Shown here in pieces: positions 1 to 11,880 of a stretch of DNA of 64,000 bases. Position numbers and translations under genes: made by a program. This DNA comes from Acanthamoeba castellanii str. Neff (Eukaryota; Discosea; Longamoebia; Acanthamoebidae): NCBI RefSeq assembly GCF_000313135.1, contig NW_004457343.1, positions 469,321-533,320 on the forward strand. Reading direction: 5' to 3'. Position 1 is the stretch's first letter. Each line of letters begins with the position of its first letter. Below the pieces are notes generated by a model. It was not told where the DNA came from, did no database searches, and worked only from the letters and a program-made list of their open reading frames with translations.

Positions 1-1669
1 GCCAAGGGTCCGGGCAAGGACGTGCACATCCTGCAGCACGAGGGCGGCGACGGCGGCGGCGGGGGCAAGGGCCGGCGGGACCGGAGCACGAGCAACCATG
101 TGAAGGCCGGGCGGATGAGCGGGCCGGCCGGCGCCAGGAACCCGCTCTGCGGGTGGCTGCACAAGTCCGGGAACACCTTCATGTCGCCGTGGAAGCGGCG
201 GTACTTCGTGCTCGATGCGTCGGAGCGGCCTCTCGCTGTCCAGCAGTACAGCGGTTTCATGACATGGGGCGGTGGTGGCGGCGAGCGGCGACACAACAAG
301 ACCGCGTCGCCGCCCATGAAGCAGACCCTCCGACTGTACTACTACATCTCCAGGGAGGACCCCGTGCCCAAGGGCTTCATCGACCTCGCCCTCCTCGAGG
401 CCATTCGACCCGGCGTTCGCTACAAGAACACCTTCGACATCACCATCGCCAACAGGTGGGTTTCTTCTCGGCTCCTTGCCTCGTCGACGCTGACACACGT
501 CTGCCTGCTCTCGTGCTCTATGGAATGTAACTTATTTGTTGTGTCGTGTGTGTCACATACGTGATATGTGCGCGCAGGGTATTTCATTTAAAGGCGGAGA
601 CGAAGGAGGAGGCGGACGACTGGATCTGGGAGCTGCGGAGGTGGGCCGAGTGGGCGCGCGGGCGGGAGCTCGCGCCGAACGCGAGGGAGCAACAGGAAAA
701 GGAAGAGCGCGAGCGAAAAGAAAAAGAGGAACAAGATAAAGCCGCCGCCAGTTACAGGAGCCGATCAGGTGCGCCGATCTGCATTTCTTCGATCAACAGC
801 ACCACACGCACGCGCACACGCCCGCTCACCTTTACTCTTTTGCTTCAGCGTCTTTCCCGGCGGAGTGGTTCCCTAAGCTGGCAGACGCGCTGCTGGGCAA
901 AAGCGAGGTGAGCCCCCATCGAGTGTTGGCCTTGTGTTGGCTTGCGTGCACTGCTCACAGTGCTATCTGATGACTTTTTTCCGTTTGTTTTGTTTCATGA
1001 TACGTGCGTGCGCAGCAAGCGGCCGTCGCGCCAGCTCCAACGGCGGTGCAGGAGGAGAAGAAAGAGGAGCCGAGACGAAGAGGCGAAGCCGAAGATAAGT
1101 ACAAGCACGGCGTCGCTGCAGCCGCTGATGCGAGAGCGAAGGAGGTGGACACCGCAGCGCAGTACGAAGCGAAGCTGCAGTTGATGGAGGAGGTGGTGGA
1201 GTACAAGGAGCGCGAGCTGTGGAACATGCGCCGGGAAGCGGAGAAGCGCACTGGACTCAACATCGACGATTGCAGCGTGGAGGAGCTCGAAGAGCTCGAG
1301 TCCGAGCTCCTGAAGGCGCTCGTGCGCATCAAGACCGTCAAGAAGAAGAAAGCGAAGGAAGTCAGGGACTCCATCAAAATGGATCTCCTACAGGTATGCA
1401 CACTACCCTGTGTGTCGTGTCGTTGGTCGTGTCGTGGTCGTTGGTCGTGTCGTGTCGTTGGTCGTGTCGTGTGTCGTTGCTGTACTCACCCACACTCCCT
1501 TGGCGCGCGGCAGCTGGACGTGTGCCGGGCGTGCTTCGTCAACACGCGGAGGGTCGTGTTCCTCCCCTGCGGTCACTTCGAGGTGTGCGAGGACTGTGCC
1601 GAGAAGGCGAGCGAGTGCCACCGCTGCAACCGACCCATCGAGCGCCGCGTTGAAGTCCGCGAGACTTAG
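1..1669 (+). CDS. PH domain - RING finger protein (5' partial, 5 exons)
   Basis: Five exons fit in one frame: 1-455, 578-768, 849-907, 1016-1393 and 1514-1669 (stop TAG 1667-1669), giving 412 visible residues. A PH domain is split over exons 1-2: it opens with GWLHKSGNTFMSPWKRRYFV and closes with the amphipathic helix around ADDWIWELRRWAEW. A Lys/Glu-rich, probably coiled-coil stretch follows. The extreme C-terminus is a RING of the type with a compact C-terminal zinc site: CRAC, PCGHFEVCEDC and CHRC supply eight Cys/His ligands. Known biology: PH domains bind phosphoinositides or proteins, and RINGs recruit E2 enzymes. The inference is a membrane-targeted E3 ubiquitin ligase. The reading frame is open to base 1, so the true start may lie outside the window; the first in-frame ATG inside it is at 115. 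The Gly-rich N-terminus is low complexity. Confidence 0.85.
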
Positions 1670-1895
1670 GCGCGTCCACCACCGCATTCGTTGTACATAA
1701 AAGCGCGTTGTGCGTGTGTGTCGTGTCACCCGAGTGCGTGTCGTCCCGGTGTGCTGCGTCTCGCCACGCACGTGCCCAGCCAATGGGAGAAGACACCGAA
1801 ACAAATCGCCTTTTGCGCCTGGGCACCGAACTTCGACCATTCCAAGCAAATGAGATTGAGCAGATGAAAGAAACATATTGAAAGCAGAGAGCGAG

Positions 1896-2976
1896 ATGAA
1901 GGGCGGGACTGGACGGCAGATGAGCGAGAGCGCGTGGGAGAAGACGGCGAAGGACTTGTTTGCAGGGAGCGTGGCGGGGATGGTGTCCCTAGCGGTCTGC
2001 TATCCGCTGGACATCGTGCGCACGCGCCTGCAGACCACAGACGCCTCGCGATTCAACGGTGTGATCGACTGCTTCGCCAAGACGGTCAAGGGCGAGGGAT
2101 TTCTCGCCCTCTACAAGGGCATGTCCTCACCTCTGGCCGCGCAGGCCCTCCAAAAGGCCATCATGTTCGGGGCCTACGGTGCCGCCCAGCGATTCATCGT
2201 TGGCGGACGAGATCGTGGCACCACGAGCTCTCCTCAGCCACTGAGCACATTCGAGCTCCTTCTATGCGGCATGTTTGCGGGCAGCGTCAACACTGTCGTG
2301 GCAGCACCCATCGAGCTCGTACGCAATCGATTGATGACCCAGTACCACGCCAAGGCCGCGTCAGGGGCCGCAGATGCGACCTTCTACACCGGACCGATCG
2401 ATTGCTGCAAGAAGATCGTGCAGCAGCACGGCCTGCGCGGCCTGTGGAGGGGTGTCGGTCCCACGCTGCTGCGAGACGGCCCGGGCGTGGGCGCCTGGTA
2501 CGCCTCGTTCGAGTTTGTCAAGGTAAGTCGGCCTCTTGTAGATGGGTGTCGATCTAGCCAAGTCTGATCTATGCTCGTTGTCTCGTGTCGTTGGTCGAGT
2601 TGTGTGCAGCGCCTGCTGATCCCTGAGGGCAAGACGGCGAAGGACCTGGGCTTCTCGCGGCTGCTTCTCGCGGGCGCGGCGGGTGGTGTAGGGTACTGGG
2701 TGACGGCCTTCCCTCAGGACACCATCAAGTCGGTCATGCAAACCGACAAGGCGGGCAAGTACCGCAACATGGCGCACTGTGCACAGGAGCTGTTCAGGTG
2801 CGCCTGGCCCGTCTTCTTTCCATTGTGTGCTATGCTGACCATCGGTGGGTGGTGCGTGCAGGGAGGGAGGAGTGCCGCGATTTTACCGAGGGTTCCTGAT
2901 GGGCATCACGAGAGGCGTGCCCGGCGCTGCCGCCACCTTCGCCACCTATTCCATCATCATGGACGCCATCGCGTAA
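1896..2976 (+). CDS. SLC25-family mitochondrial carrier
   Basis: Three exons (1896-2522, 2610-2797, 2862-2976, stop TAA) give 309 residues, the usual length for the family. The three-fold carrier repeat is visible through its signature motifs: YPLDIVRTRLQ in repeat 1, APIELVRNRLM in repeat 2 and FPQDTIKSVMQ in repeat 3. Each is followed by the glycine-containing second helix. Family knowledge: such proteins exchange metabolites across the inner mitochondrial membrane with six transmembrane helices. The motifs resemble the amino-acid/carnitine branch (ornithine, carnitine/acylcarnitine), but substrate cannot be settled by eye. The start at 1896 is the first in-frame ATG; an in-frame ATG at 1920 (MSESAWEK) is an alternative. 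It converges on the flavodoxin gene with 114 bp between stops. Confidence 0.9.
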
Positions 2977-3090
2977 TCGTTTTGAACCTACACACCCACG
3001 TTATTCTCATAAGCTCCACTCGACTCCTGTTAGCTCGCACACACGCACACGTTTTTAATCGTTGAATTTATTAACAGCTATGGACATGGT

Positions 3091-4003
3091 CTAGTTGGCG
3101 ATGGCGGCGGGCTGCTTGCCGAGCCGGACGGCCTGGGTGGCGATGTGCTTGCCCTGGAAGCGGCCGCCGTTGAGTTCGTTCTCGCTGGGCTGCCTCGCGC
3201 CCCACACGCCGGCCACCACCGACGATCCATACGGCGAACCACCCGACACCTCGTCCACGGGGAATTGGCCTGTGCACGCGCAGGTAAGACCATCAGCGCG
3301 CGTGTTGTGCGTGTGCGGCGTGTGTCGTGCCGTGTGCGGTGTCGTGCGGTGGTGAGAGTGTGTACCGGCGAAGGTGTAGGGGAGGCCGACGACGAGCATG
3401 CCCAGGTGGAGGAAGAGCGGGAGGAAGCCGCACACGATGGTGGTCTCCTGCCCGCCGTGCTGGGAGTTGCTGCTGGTGAAGGCCGACGCGAGCTTGCCCA
3501 CGAGCGCGTTCGAGGCCCAGAGGCCGCCCAGCGTGTCGATATAGGTCTTGACCTGGGCAGCGATGTTGCCGAACCTGGTGGGCGAGCCGAAGGCGATGGC
3601 ATCGGCCCACTGGAGGTCCTCGTGGGTCACCTCAGGCACGTCGGCCCACTGCTTCTGTCAGACGCCGGCCCCCACCACGGTAAGCTTACGACCACTCATC
3701 GACGAAACACGCACGCTCTGCCATGTGGGTGTGTGTGTGGTGGGTGTGTGTGTGTGTACCTTGGCCTCGAGGGCGCCCATCTTGGTGAGCACCTCGTCGG
3801 AGAGAGTCTCGGGGAAGCGGGCGAGACGGACGGTGACGCCCTCGACAGAGCCGGCGCCCTCGGCGATGGCCTGTGCGAGCTTGTAGATGTGACCGTAGGT
3901 CGAGTAGAACACTGCGTGATTCGTGTTGGTGAGATCTCAAGACCACTACTCCTTGCGACACTCAGGTGCGGATCGTACCAACAAGGACGTTAGTGGTGGA
4001 CAT
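3091..4003 (-). CDS. WrbA-like NAD(P)H:quinone oxidoreductase (flavodoxin-like)
   Basis: Four exons on the minus strand (4003-3979, 3911-3760, 3654-3366, 3269-3091) join in phase to 214 residues, close to the roughly 200-residue WrbA family. The product opens with the FMN phosphate-binding strand-loop (VLVVFYSTYGHIYKLAQ). It carries the family signature SPTRFGNIAAQVK and the C-terminal PYGSSVVAG and RQPSENEL motifs. WrbA proteins are tetrameric FMN enzymes that reduce quinones by two electrons and so limit redox cycling. Exon 1 is only 25 nt. A second acceptor 6 nt downstream of the exon 3 acceptor would remove two residues without changing frame. Confidence 0.93.
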
Positions 4004-4223
4004 GGTGGTGAGTGTGTTCTGGAGTCGAAGAAGAAAGTTCGCTGTTTGAAGTTGTGGTCGAGTGGGAGTTGTTGAAGTGATGTTTGGCGGGGGAGGGTGA
4101 CATGTTTATCTCTCGCCCAAAAAGCTTCCCGTCGTTGCTGTGATTGGCGGGTAGCTCGGACTTTTTTCGGCCCGAAGCCGGCGCAACAAAGAGAGTACCT
4201 GCCGTTGGGGACAAAAGGAAGTT

Positions 4224-4307
4224 GGACGAAGTGGGATTCGAACCCACGCCTGGAGACCCAGACTACGACCTGAACGTAGCGCCTTAGACCAACTCGGCCA
4301 TCCGTCC
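4224..4307 (-). tRNA. tRNA-Leu (anticodon CAG)
   Basis: The minus strand folds as a class II tRNA of 84 nt without an intron. The acceptor stem GGACGGA pairs with TTCGTCC (one G-T). The anticodon stem is CTACG/CGTAG around loop TTCAGGT, so the anticodon is CAG, reading CUG leucine codons. The long variable arm contains CTGG/CCAG. The T arm is GTGGG-TTCGAAT-CCCAC. The internal A box (TGGCCGAGTTGG) and B box (GGTTCGAATCC) of an RNA polymerase III gene are intact. CUG suits a GC-rich genome. A T-rich stretch expected for Pol III termination is not obvious directly downstream. Confidence 0.97.
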
Positions 4308-4435
4308 TTGGACAAAAGATCATATCTGTGACCTGCTTCTGCAAAAAAAAAAGAAAAAAAAAGACCAAGTGGACAGGCCCGCTTCAAAAAATGTGATTGG
4401 TGACGAACCAGTTGATCATGTACAGGGTGGGTTGA

Positions 4436-6067
4436 CTATTGGTTGGGCGCAATCTCGAAGACCGCCATGAGGGGTAGATGGTCACTGCCAAAGTCAGTGT
4501 TGGGGAGGCCATTGTACTTCCTGGCTCCCTCGGCGTCGGTCCGGAGTAGCTCCACCTCCGCCTCACTCTTTCCCCTCACGCGCGCCTCACTCAGCCGCCG
4601 CTCGTTTTCCCGCTCCACCCACCCCTCCGGCCCCGCCTCCGCTCGCAGCGCCTCCTCCTACCCCCAACCCAGTCAACATCAACATCAATCCATCACCATC
4701 ACCTTCACCACCACCATCATCAAGAAGAGAGAGTACCTCGGGCACTTCAAGAAGGTGCGTGGGCCGAAGCGAGGCGGGGTTGTACCAGATGTAGTCGATG
4801 GTCCAGCATCGACGTGACGTCACTGTGGTGTGGGTGGGCTCCTGTTGTGGGCCTGCTGCGTTGCCCTCGGCGGGCAGGATGCGGCCCTGGTCGGGCTGCA
4901 GCGAGCCGTAGACGTCGTAGGCGCTGCGCATGCGGGTGCTGCTGCGCGGGTCGGCCCGCACCCCGATCTCGTCGCGCATGTAGCGGTAGATGGGCGACTG
5001 CGGCGAGTTGTTGAAGTCGCCGCAGAAGAAGATGGGCAGCTCGCTCTGCTTGTACTCGCGCTCCACCAGCGACCGCATCTCTTCGATTCCCTCACCCACT
5101 GGTCATCGCATCTTGTCAGCACACACCGCACACGCACGCACCGCACGCGCACACGTACCCTCTCGGAGTTCCTTCATCTGGTCGTCTATCTTGGCGGAGT
5201 CCCAGTATAGATGGGTGGTGGTCACGAGCACCAGGTCGCGCTTCCTCTTCTCGCCCTCGTCGCGCTTGCCACCGGTGCCGGTGCTGCTGGCGCCGTTGCG
5301 GTCCTCGAGGAGCACCATGAGGGCCACCCGGTCGTGCTGGTCCTTGAAGTTGATCGACCTCTCCATCACCAGCTTGAACCGGTCGTCCTTGAAGAAGATC
5401 CCGCAACCGTCCTTCTTCTCCACCCCTACGCACACACGCGTGTCGTGTCGTGTCGTGCGATCAACATGACGAAGAAGAAGAAGCGGAAGAAGAAGAAAAA
5501 GAAGAGTTGTAACGGAGGGCAACAAGGGGTGCGTACCCGACCACGAGGTGCCGTGAAGCGAGGGCCGCTTGACGTAGACGCTGGCGTAGCCCAACTGGGC
5601 CAGCTCGCGCTGGAAGAACGCCCAGTAGTCGGTCAGCTCCTGGAAGCACAGCACGTCCGCCAGCGACATCGATGAAGCTGAAGCTGAAGGTGCAGATGAA
5701 GATGAAGAGTCTGCCCGGGTTGCGGTGCCCAGCTGCTTGATCTCGTTCAAGAGGGTGTGCTTGCGTCGCTTCCAGGCCAAGTGCTCTGGCTTCACGTAGG
5801 GGAAGTGGGCCGGAGAAGCTAGATTGCTGCAAAATCAAATGTCAACAGCCACAACGTGGAGAAGGAAGGAGAGACAAGCTGAGAGCAAACAAACCTGCCC
5901 AATATGTTGAATTGGGCAATGGAGATGGTGGGCACGGCTGCAGGCAACTCAGAGGCGCCTTCGCGAGATCTGACGATGGGGAACAGTCGACGCGTTGCCG
6001 GCGAAGCCTTCGCCACCCCACCAACCCCAACCACCGCCGCCGCTGTCGTCGCCATCTGCTTCCTCAT
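4436..6067 (-). CDS. CCR4-type endonuclease/exonuclease/phosphatase (EEP) family protein
   Basis: Five exons (6067-5895, 5826-5537, 5425-5159, 5098-4737, 4657-4436) sum to exactly 438 codons including stop. The hallmark catalytic motifs of the EEP fold appear in order: SIAQFNILG (Asn), DVLCFQEL (Glu metal ligand), VTTTHLYWD (His), FFCGDFNNSP (Asp/Asn), TIDYIWYNP and the terminal GSDHLPLMAVFEI (SDH). The spacing resembles the CCR4/nocturnin/Angel/PDE12 branch, whose members remove poly(A) tails, 2'-5' oligoadenylates or phosphates. No leucine-rich repeat precedes the catalytic domain, unlike Ccr4 itself. A second in-frame ATG (6055) is possible. Which subfamily it belongs to needs a tree. Confidence 0.88.
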
Positions 6068-6147
6068 CAATCTTTCCAATAAATAAACTAAATAAATAAT
6101 TATTCGAAGTCCTAATAAATAAAACAATAACAATAACAAGAGAAAAA

Positions 6148-9100
6148 TTAATCGCTCTTGTCGGAGGCGGTGAAGGAGCTCTCGCGGCCTGTGTGGTCGA
6201 TGGCCTCGGTGAGGGCCTCGGTCCACTCGCTCAGCTCCTTGGCGTCGGCGGCCTGGAGGTAGAACGTGCGGCGCGAGTCGTGGTAGATCGCGAACGAGTG
6301 CTTCTTCTTGGTCTCGCCCTCGGCCGGCGTCACCACGCACCCCTCGAGCAGCACGCAGCCCTTGCCCGTCACCTTGTTGGCGTTCTCGTAGTAGTACAGG
6401 TTGCCGTCTTGCAACACGAACCACCTCTGATCCACCACACGCATGAGACTGTGCGTGCGCGTGTGCGGTGGTGCGTGCGCGCGCGCGCGCGGTGTGTGTG
6501 CGTGCGTGTGCGTGTGCGTGTGCGTGTGCGAACCTTTTTCCAGTTACGAACGAGACCTCCTTCTTTGGTGAGCCAACCCTCCTTCAGCACCACGCCGGCC
6601 AGTTCGCGCCGCTTCAACGACTGATCGCTGACGTCAGCACCAGCGGCACAGCCCAGGGGGGAAACCAAGAGGGCATTGGGGGACGGTACCTTGCGCTGGA
6701 AGAGCTGCTCCTTGATGGAGGCGCGGATGGGCTTGACCACCTTCATGGTGGTGGCGGCCCCGCGCCTGCGGGCGATGTCCTCGGCCTCGCTCATGAGCTC
6801 AACCTGACGCTTGAGCTCGCGCTCGCGCTGGGCCGCGCGCCGCTTCTCCTCGTCGAGGGCCTGCTCGGTCTGTCGGGCCTTCTGGCGGAGCTCCTCCATC
6901 TCGCGCTCCATCTCTTCGATTCGCAGCGCCGCCGCCGCCGACTTCTTGACGTAGAGCTCCTCCTTCTTGCGCCACTCCTCCGCCTCTCGCTTCTCCGCCT
7001 GCGCTTTCGCCTCGGCCCGCTTGGCCTCGCGCCCCGCCGGGTTCTTGCGCAGCTCATCCACTGCGTGTCGTGTCGTGTCGTGTGCGCGCGCGGCTTGGTT
7101 AGCACCGGTGCGCTCGCGCTCGCAACGAGAACAGAGAGCGTACGATTGATCAGCTGGGCCTGCTCGGGCTGGAGAATCTTGGCGAGCTCCTCAACGAGGC
7201 TCTCCCTGTCGCTGTGGTGCGATGCGACGCGAAATGGCAGAAGGCAAGCATTAGGGGGCTGCGTGCAAGCGCGGCCCACCCGGTGGGCCACAAGTACCTG
7301 ATCAGCCGCTCGACCTCCTCCTTGGACAGGGTGAGCTCCTCCTGCAGCTCCTCGTTCGCGCTGCCGGCATCCTTCAGCTGCGCCGTGGCGTTTTCGACCT
7401 GCATTGCAGAGCCAAGCATGAGCCCCTGCGCACTGAGAAGCAGCGGCGGCGGTGGTGGGAGGCCATACGTCGAGCAGGGCCTGCTTGAGCTCGTAGTGGA
7501 GTCGCCTGACCTGCGAGCCCAGCTCCATGTCCTTGTTCTCCACCTCGCGGACCAGCCGCTCCTTCTCCGACTCCCTCTCGTTCAACTCCTGCTTGAGCCT
7601 GGAGATCTTTTCCTTGTTCTGATACTCCTCCTCTTGCACCTGGCCATCCGCACACGTCTCAGCCCTCACGTCCATGACACTCGCACGACACCACCGCACA
7701 CGACACCACCGCACACGACACACACACACACACACGCACAAGCGCACGACACGACACGACACGACACGACGTGCGTACCCCTTTGAGGTCGTCCTGGAGC
7801 TGCTCGATCTGGACGGAGGAGGCCATGAGGAGCTTCTTCATCTCCACCCGCATCTCGGCCACGCGCACGGGGTCGAGCATGTCGCTCATGCCCCCGACCT
7901 CGTCGCCCAGGTCCTCGCTGTCCCGCCGGGTCGAGCCCATCATCAGCGACGCGCGCGACGGCGTGCCGGCGCCGCCCAGGGACCGGGCCGACGACGATGG
8001 CGTGGAGGGCTTGTAGGGCGACGCGGCGGGGCCGCTGCCGGACGCGGAGCGGGCGGAGGAGGCGGGCGAGGCGGGCACCGCGCGCGGGATGACGCTGGGC
8101 GGCGCCCAGTCGCTGCCCTTGAGCTTGCGCATCTCGGACTCGAGGAAGATGGCGTAGCGCTTGAGCGCCTTCACCTCCTTGCGCAGCATGGCGATGATCT
8201 CGTTGAGCTCCTCCACGCTCCGCTGTTTGTTCACCTGCACCGAGTTCTTGATCGTCTTGGCCCTTTGGCCGAAGCGGAGCGTGGAGATGGTCTCCTCGGC
8301 GTTGAACTCGTGGGGCGAGCAGGTGCACACCAGGGTCGTCTTACTGTTGCCGCCCAGCGATTCCTGCACGAATCACCGCACACGCGCACAGCCACCGCAC
8401 ACGCACACGCACACACGTTAAGCATGTTGCGTTGCTAGGCAAGTAGATGAGGTGCTCGCGCGAGTACCTTGAGGATGTGAGTGAGTTTGGAGTCGCGGTA
8501 GGGGACATGCGACTTGCCCTTGGTGGTGAGCGCGTTGATGCAGTTGCCCAGCGCCGCGAGCGACTTGTTGATGTTCTTGGCCTCCTCCAGTGTGTTGCCC
8601 TTGGCGCCCGTCTTGGCCACCTTCTCCGACCCGGCCAAGTCGGCGAGGTTGAGGCGACCGGTCTTGGTCGAGCCATCGGGCATCCGCTGGTGCAGCGTCA
8701 GCACGAATAGACTACCGAAGAACAGCCAAACAACAAAGTGAGTGCGTGTCGAGCGTGCGTGTGTCGTGTCGTGCGGTGTGTGCGGTGTGTGTCGTGTCGT
8801 GTCGTGTGTACACACCTGTGGGAGCGACTGCTGGCGTCGTTCATGCGGGTGGGCGTGACAGCCCGGAACTTGTCGCCCAAGCGGAGGAGCTCGAGCACGT
8901 CGTCTTCGGTGGCGACGAACTCCTCGGTGAGGTCCTCCACCCAGACGCCGCGCGTGGGCGTCTCGTGGACCTTGAGGTTGACGCTCTTGGGGTTGAGCAG
9001 ATCCCGCACCCGCTCCTTGTAGATCTCCATGAACGAACATTTGATCGTGAACTCGGTGCCCTCCTTGTCCTCCGTGATGTGTTTGAACAGTTGGCTGTCG

Positions 9101-9786
9101 TTGAGATTGTTGTGTGGCGTGAGCTGCAGGCCACCATCATCAAAGAGAAGAAGATGATGAAGATGATGAAGATGACGGTGGGGGAATACCTGCAGGCACG
9201 AGGGATGATGCCACGTTCCTCGGTGTCGATGTCGCGGCCGAACATGGTGAACGACTTGCCCGAACCCGTTTGGCCGTAGGCGAAGATTGTTCCGTTGTAG
9301 CCGTTGAGCACATCCCTGCACGCCGCCACCACAACGACAACAAACATGCACTCAGCCTGGGACGAACTATGACGTCTTGTACGCACGATCGGACAACGTA
9401 CACGATCGTCTCCTGGGCCACCGCACCGTACACGTCCGCCTGCAGCACAGATATAACATAAACGATAAATCAAAATTATTTAATTAAACAAAAAAATAAA
9501 TACGGACACAAACGGACGATAAGTTGAGAAATAAAAATAATTAAAAGAAAGGGGAAGCTGGTGGCACCTGGTGGGCTTCGCCGCCAAAGACGCGGTCGAA
9601 GGAGAAGACGTCGGGAGAGCCGCGCTGGACGAGGAATTGGCCGTCGGGTCGCGCCACCTCGACAGAGCGTTGGTCCTCGCGCACCACGAACGCCGTGCCG
9701 GCGCCCCTCGCGCCTCTGGTGTCCTCCGTCTTTTCCCGCTCGTTGACGGGTCGGAACCGCACCACCACCCGCACGCTGCAGTCCAT
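6148..9786 (-). CDS. Kinesin with N-terminal motor and C-terminal PH domain
   Basis: Many exons on the minus strand encode a kinesin. The motor starts at the N-terminus ([16 protein letters not shown]), with P-loop GQTGSGKS, switch I NDASSRSH, switch II DLAGSE and the [14 protein letters not shown] motif. The neck-like segment after the motor ([20 protein letters not shown]) resembles conventional kinesin. A Ser/Pro-rich linker and long coiled coils follow (Glu/Lys/Arg-rich, around 7500-6700). The last ~110 residues form a PH domain ([20 protein letters not shown] ... WTEALTEAI). Family knowledge: N-terminal motors walk to microtubule plus ends. The PH domain suggests phospholipid cargo binding, as in kinesin-3, but no FHA domain is visible. 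Exon 1 is 9786-9568; ATG 9786 begins right at the motor domain. Confidence 0.9.
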
Positions 9787-10371
9787 CTTCTTGTTTGCGA
9801 GGTTGTGCACAGCCGCCAAACAACACAACTTAGTTACACCAAAGTTGAGAAAAAAGATGAACGACAAGGGGTGTACCCCAAGTTTTGCGTGAAGCGCCCA
9901 CCAGGAAAGAAAAGACCTAACCACCCGACCGGGGTTGGGTGGCCCAAATCCTCCGACGCAACGACAAAATGGCGCCAAAAATATGCGCCCCAGGAATGCG
10001 AATAATGCGCAGAAAAGTTAAAAAATTGACAAGTTGACAACATTTTTGCAGAAGATCGACGAAGAAGAGCACGACAAGATGGTACGTTGATGTGGCTCCC
10101 TCCTCGCTGTGAGCTCTGTGAGCCACTGTCCATGCACCGAGGTGAGCGGCGTGCACGAGTGCCAACGCGTTTGCGTCTACAGAATTCTGGCAGGACGGCG
10201 TTTGGCGCAGCGCAGCGCAGATCTGCAGATCTGAGGCTGAGGCAAGCAAAATTCGTTAGCCTTTGTTTGGGGCCATCTTCAACTGGTGGCACCAGCCGAT
10301 CGATCTTATTGGACCATCCTTCAATTATCACAAATTTGCTGGGTCGTCCCAGCACTTCGCTCTTTCTTCGA
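9787..10371. promoter_or_regulatory. Divergent intergenic region, kinesin (-) / aspartyl aminopeptidase (+)
   Basis: This stretch lies between two divergently transcribed genes, so it should contain both promoters. It is less GC-rich than the coding DNA. No long conserved open frame is supported. A strong donor-like ATG|GTACGTTG at 10079-10087 may be the aminopeptidase's true start codon followed at once by an intron; part of this region (10082-10458) would then be a 5' intron. Confidence 0.5.
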
Positions 10372-11846
10372 ATGAGCTTCTCATCCTCCAGACCCAGCCT
10401 ACATTCATCTTCGCGTGATCCGACTCATCTCAGAGGTGGGCGTTCACATCATCATCAGGAGAAGGATTTGAAGAACATCGACGAGCAGGTCCAGGGCTTC
10501 CTCGACTTTGTCAACGCCAGCCCGTCTGCCTTCCACGCCGTCCAGTCGGCCAAGGAGCGCCTCCTCGCTCAGGGCTTCGTGCAGATCAAGGAAACCGAAG
10601 AGTGGAAGCTCAAGGCCGGCGAGAAGTACTTCTTCACCCGGAACCACTCCTCCATCTTTGCCTTCGTCGTCGGTGGCAAATACGTACGTACACGCACCCC
10701 ACCCAACCGCTCCACGCGCTATGAGACGTACCGCGACTCAACTCGGCTCTGATCACTCACGCTACACATCCTACAGGAGGCCGGCAATGGCATCAACATC
10801 TCCGCCGCGCACACGGACAGCCCCAACTTGAAGGTAACAGCATCTTCATCTACATCTACACCCGCTCTACGCAGTCGTGCTGTGCCACGATGCGCACGTG
10901 CCCAAAGGCCTTCGGCTGACTATGAAGCAAAATGCAGATCAAGCCGGTGTCGATCCGCGAGAGCAAGGGCTTCCTCCAGGTGGGCGTCGAGACCTACGGT
11001 GGCGGCCTGTGGCACACCTGGTTCGACCGGTAACGTCATAGTCACACGCCACACGCCGCACGCACCTAAGACGAATGTTGAATGCCTATAGCTGACCGAG
11101 CGCCTGGCGTGTCGTGCGCGCAGAGATCTGACCGTGGCCGGCCGAGTCGTGGTCGCTACGGGCGAGAACAAGTTTGAGCACCGCCTGGTCCGACTTACCA
11201 GGTTCGTTTCCCGTCTGTGTGTCGACACCGACACCGACCCGCTGCTGGGGGGCTAAGGTGTGGCATGTGCGTGTAATAGGCCCATTCTGCGCGTGCCCAA
11301 CCTCGCCATTCACTTGACGTCCGGCGACGAGCGCACGGCGTTCAAGGTCAACACCCAGACCCACCTCGGTTTCCCCGTCCTCGCCACCAGCATCAAGAAG
11401 TGCGCACCTCCGTCGTCACTCCGCCAAACAACCCCCCCTTCTGCAGAAGATAAGCCTAATTTCTTCCTCTGCTTGCTTGCTTGCCATAGCACGCTGAACA
11501 AGCCGACCGATGCGAAGCCTTCGCACCAGCCGTTGCTGCTCAAGCTGTTGGCCGACGAGCTTGGCGTTGAAGGTAGGCCAGCCACCTCTTGGTTCTCACA
11601 ACCAGTCCATCGCTCACGGGCGCGCGTGTGCGCATCGTGCAGCTTCGCAGATCCGCGATTTGGAGCTGAGCGTGTGCGACACCCAGCCCGCGTGCGTGGG
11701 CGGCGCCCTCAACGAGTTCATTTTCTCGCCCCGACTGGACAACCTCATGATGTCCTACTGCTGCCTCACCGTACCCTCATCGTCCATTGCGCCTCTTGAT
11801 GTTGCCGACGTTCTCATATTCGCGCTGATGCGTTTCTGTGTGTGTG

Positions 11847-11880
<34 letters not shown>

